This document shows, in pieces, positions 63,343 through 64,000 of a stretch of 64,000 nucleotides of DNA. The DNA comes from Rhizobium sp. Root708 (GTDB lineage Bacteria; Pseudomonadota; Alphaproteobacteria; Rhizobiales; Rhizobiaceae). The stretch's first letter is position 1; each line of letters begins with the position of its first letter. The position numbers were made by a program, and so were the translations under genes. Below the pieces are notes generated by a model. The model did not search any database, had not been told where the DNA came from, and saw only the letters and a program-made list of their open reading frames with translations. The stretch is from assembly GCF_001429725.1 (NCBI RefSeq), contig NZ_LMHV01000023.1:310767-374766 (forward strand), in the 5' to 3' direction.

Positions 63343-64000
63343 TCATGCACTAACACCTGTCGTTGAAAGCGCTGAAGGTGCTGCTTCGTTGCAGACTATC
63401 AACTCTGCGGCGGTATCCCCGCTGAAGGATTGGAGAGCCAGGTGCGTGAACGCCACAAGATGCGGCGGCGGGACACGACGGCGGCGCCAGACCAGATTTA
63501 ACGGCGCAACGGCTGTCAGTTCAGGGATGTTGATTTCCGTCACCTCGCCACGGGCAAGAGCTTCTCGAACGGCGAGGCGAGGAACTAGAGCCAACCCAGC
63601 TCCAGCGGCGACCATCGCAACAATTGCTCCAATGCTGCCGACCTCCATTGCCGGGTTCGGTGCCGCAAGTCCGACGGCGGCAAAGCCTGCTTCAAAGAGA
63701 TGGCGGTAGATGCAGCCTCTTTCTGTCGCCACGAAGGCTCGATCCCTGAGGGATCGCAACGTCCCATCAGCAGTGTGAGGATTTGCCGACCCGGTGACAA
63801 GGACCAGAGGTTCAGTGGTCACCTTCCGATAAATCAGACGGGTATCCTTATCACCCCTGTCAAAAAGCATGGCGGCATCCAGTTCACCGCGATCTAGCTT
63901 TTGGCGCAGCTCGCCGCTGGAAGCGACGGAAAGCTGGACTGGGACACGCGGGTGGGAGTGTCGGAAATTGGCCAAAACCGCCGCGAGCGGCCCCGACGCA
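63343..64000 (-). CDS. LysR-family regulator, C-terminal part (5' end outside window)
   Basis: The frame is open to the window end, and the TTG at 63975 is not a real start. The visible ~219 residues are the effector-binding domain of a LysR regulator (LAAVLANFRHSHPRVPVQLSV, GELDAAMLFDRGD, MVAAGAGLALVPRLAVREALARGEV). The DNA-binding end lies beyond base 64000. It is convergent with the SDR gene. The target cannot be judged from here. Confidence 0.9.
   Translation of the reverse strand, partial: ASGPLAAVLANFRHSHPRVPVQLSVASSGELRQKLDRGELDAAMLFDRGDKDTRLIYRKVTTEPLVLVTGSANPHTADGTLRSLRDRAFVATERGCIYRHLFEAGFAAVGLAAPNPAMEVGSIGAIVAMVAAGAGLALVPRLAVREALARGEVTEINIPELTAVAPLNLVWRRRRVPPPHLVAFTHLALQSFSGDTAAELIVCNEAAPSALSTTGVSA

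Overview
This is a gene-dense, GC-rich stretch of an alphaproteobacterial genome, most likely from the Rhizobiaceae (Rhizobium/Agrobacterium relatives). I infer this from the FixJ-type response regulators paired with PAS histidine kinases, the LysR, MocR and SDR content, and the flagellar hook and type I secretion gene styles. No transposase, integrase, tRNA, rRNA or CRISPR array was seen. The mix of regulators, redox enzymes and partly decayed genes looks like an accessory replicon or a genomic-island-like region rather than core chromosome.

Layout. 1-7.2 kb: a truncated giant sensor kinase with its single-domain receiver, convergent with a four-PAS membrane kinase. 7.2-13 kb: a minus-strand run of two LysR regulators, a nitroreductase, an MscS channel with a cyclic-nucleotide-binding domain, a GST and a CBS protein. 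13.2-18.9 kb: a WrbA-like quinone reductase, a PAS kinase with a FixJ-type regulator and a second receiver, and a class III adenylate cyclase. 19-29.8 kb: MocR and cupin, a receiver with Glu in place of the phospho-acceptor Asp, two paralogous NAD(P)-binding proteins around a FixJ-type regulator, two alpha/beta hydrolases, an SDR and the remnant of another FixJ-type regulator. 30.3-33.7 kb: an EF-hand protein followed by an orphan flagellar hook protein, then an SDR. 34-42.2 kb: HD and MEKHLA proteins, a kinase without a sensor domain, a winged-helix/ATPase regulator broken by a frameshift, a PEP-mutase-like protein and a cold-shock protein with a clear terminator.

42.7-61.4 kb is the most striking block. 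A minus-strand operon encodes a 3417-residue RTX protein with two animal-type heme peroxidase domains, a type I secretion ABC transporter, a second RTX protein and an HlyD adaptor. It is bracketed by a NarL-type response regulator on one side and a HisKA_3-type membrane histidine kinase on the other. A TolC-like outer membrane protein is not in the window. The peroxidase resembles the Mn(II)-oxidising MopA class of RTX heme peroxidases. 61.4-64 kb: an ABC-transporter ATPase pseudogene, an SDR without the usual YxxxK pair, and the end of a LysR gene.

Across 8-41 kb a palindrome, CAAAC-N4-GTTTG, recurs between genes: three perfect copies and five near copies. They lie upstream of a LysR gene, a FixJ-type regulator, both paralogous NAD(P)-binding proteins, a small membrane protein and a secreted hydrolase. 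I read this as the operator of one local regulon, probably bound by one of the resident FixJ/NarL-type regulators. The regulator is not identified from sequence alone.
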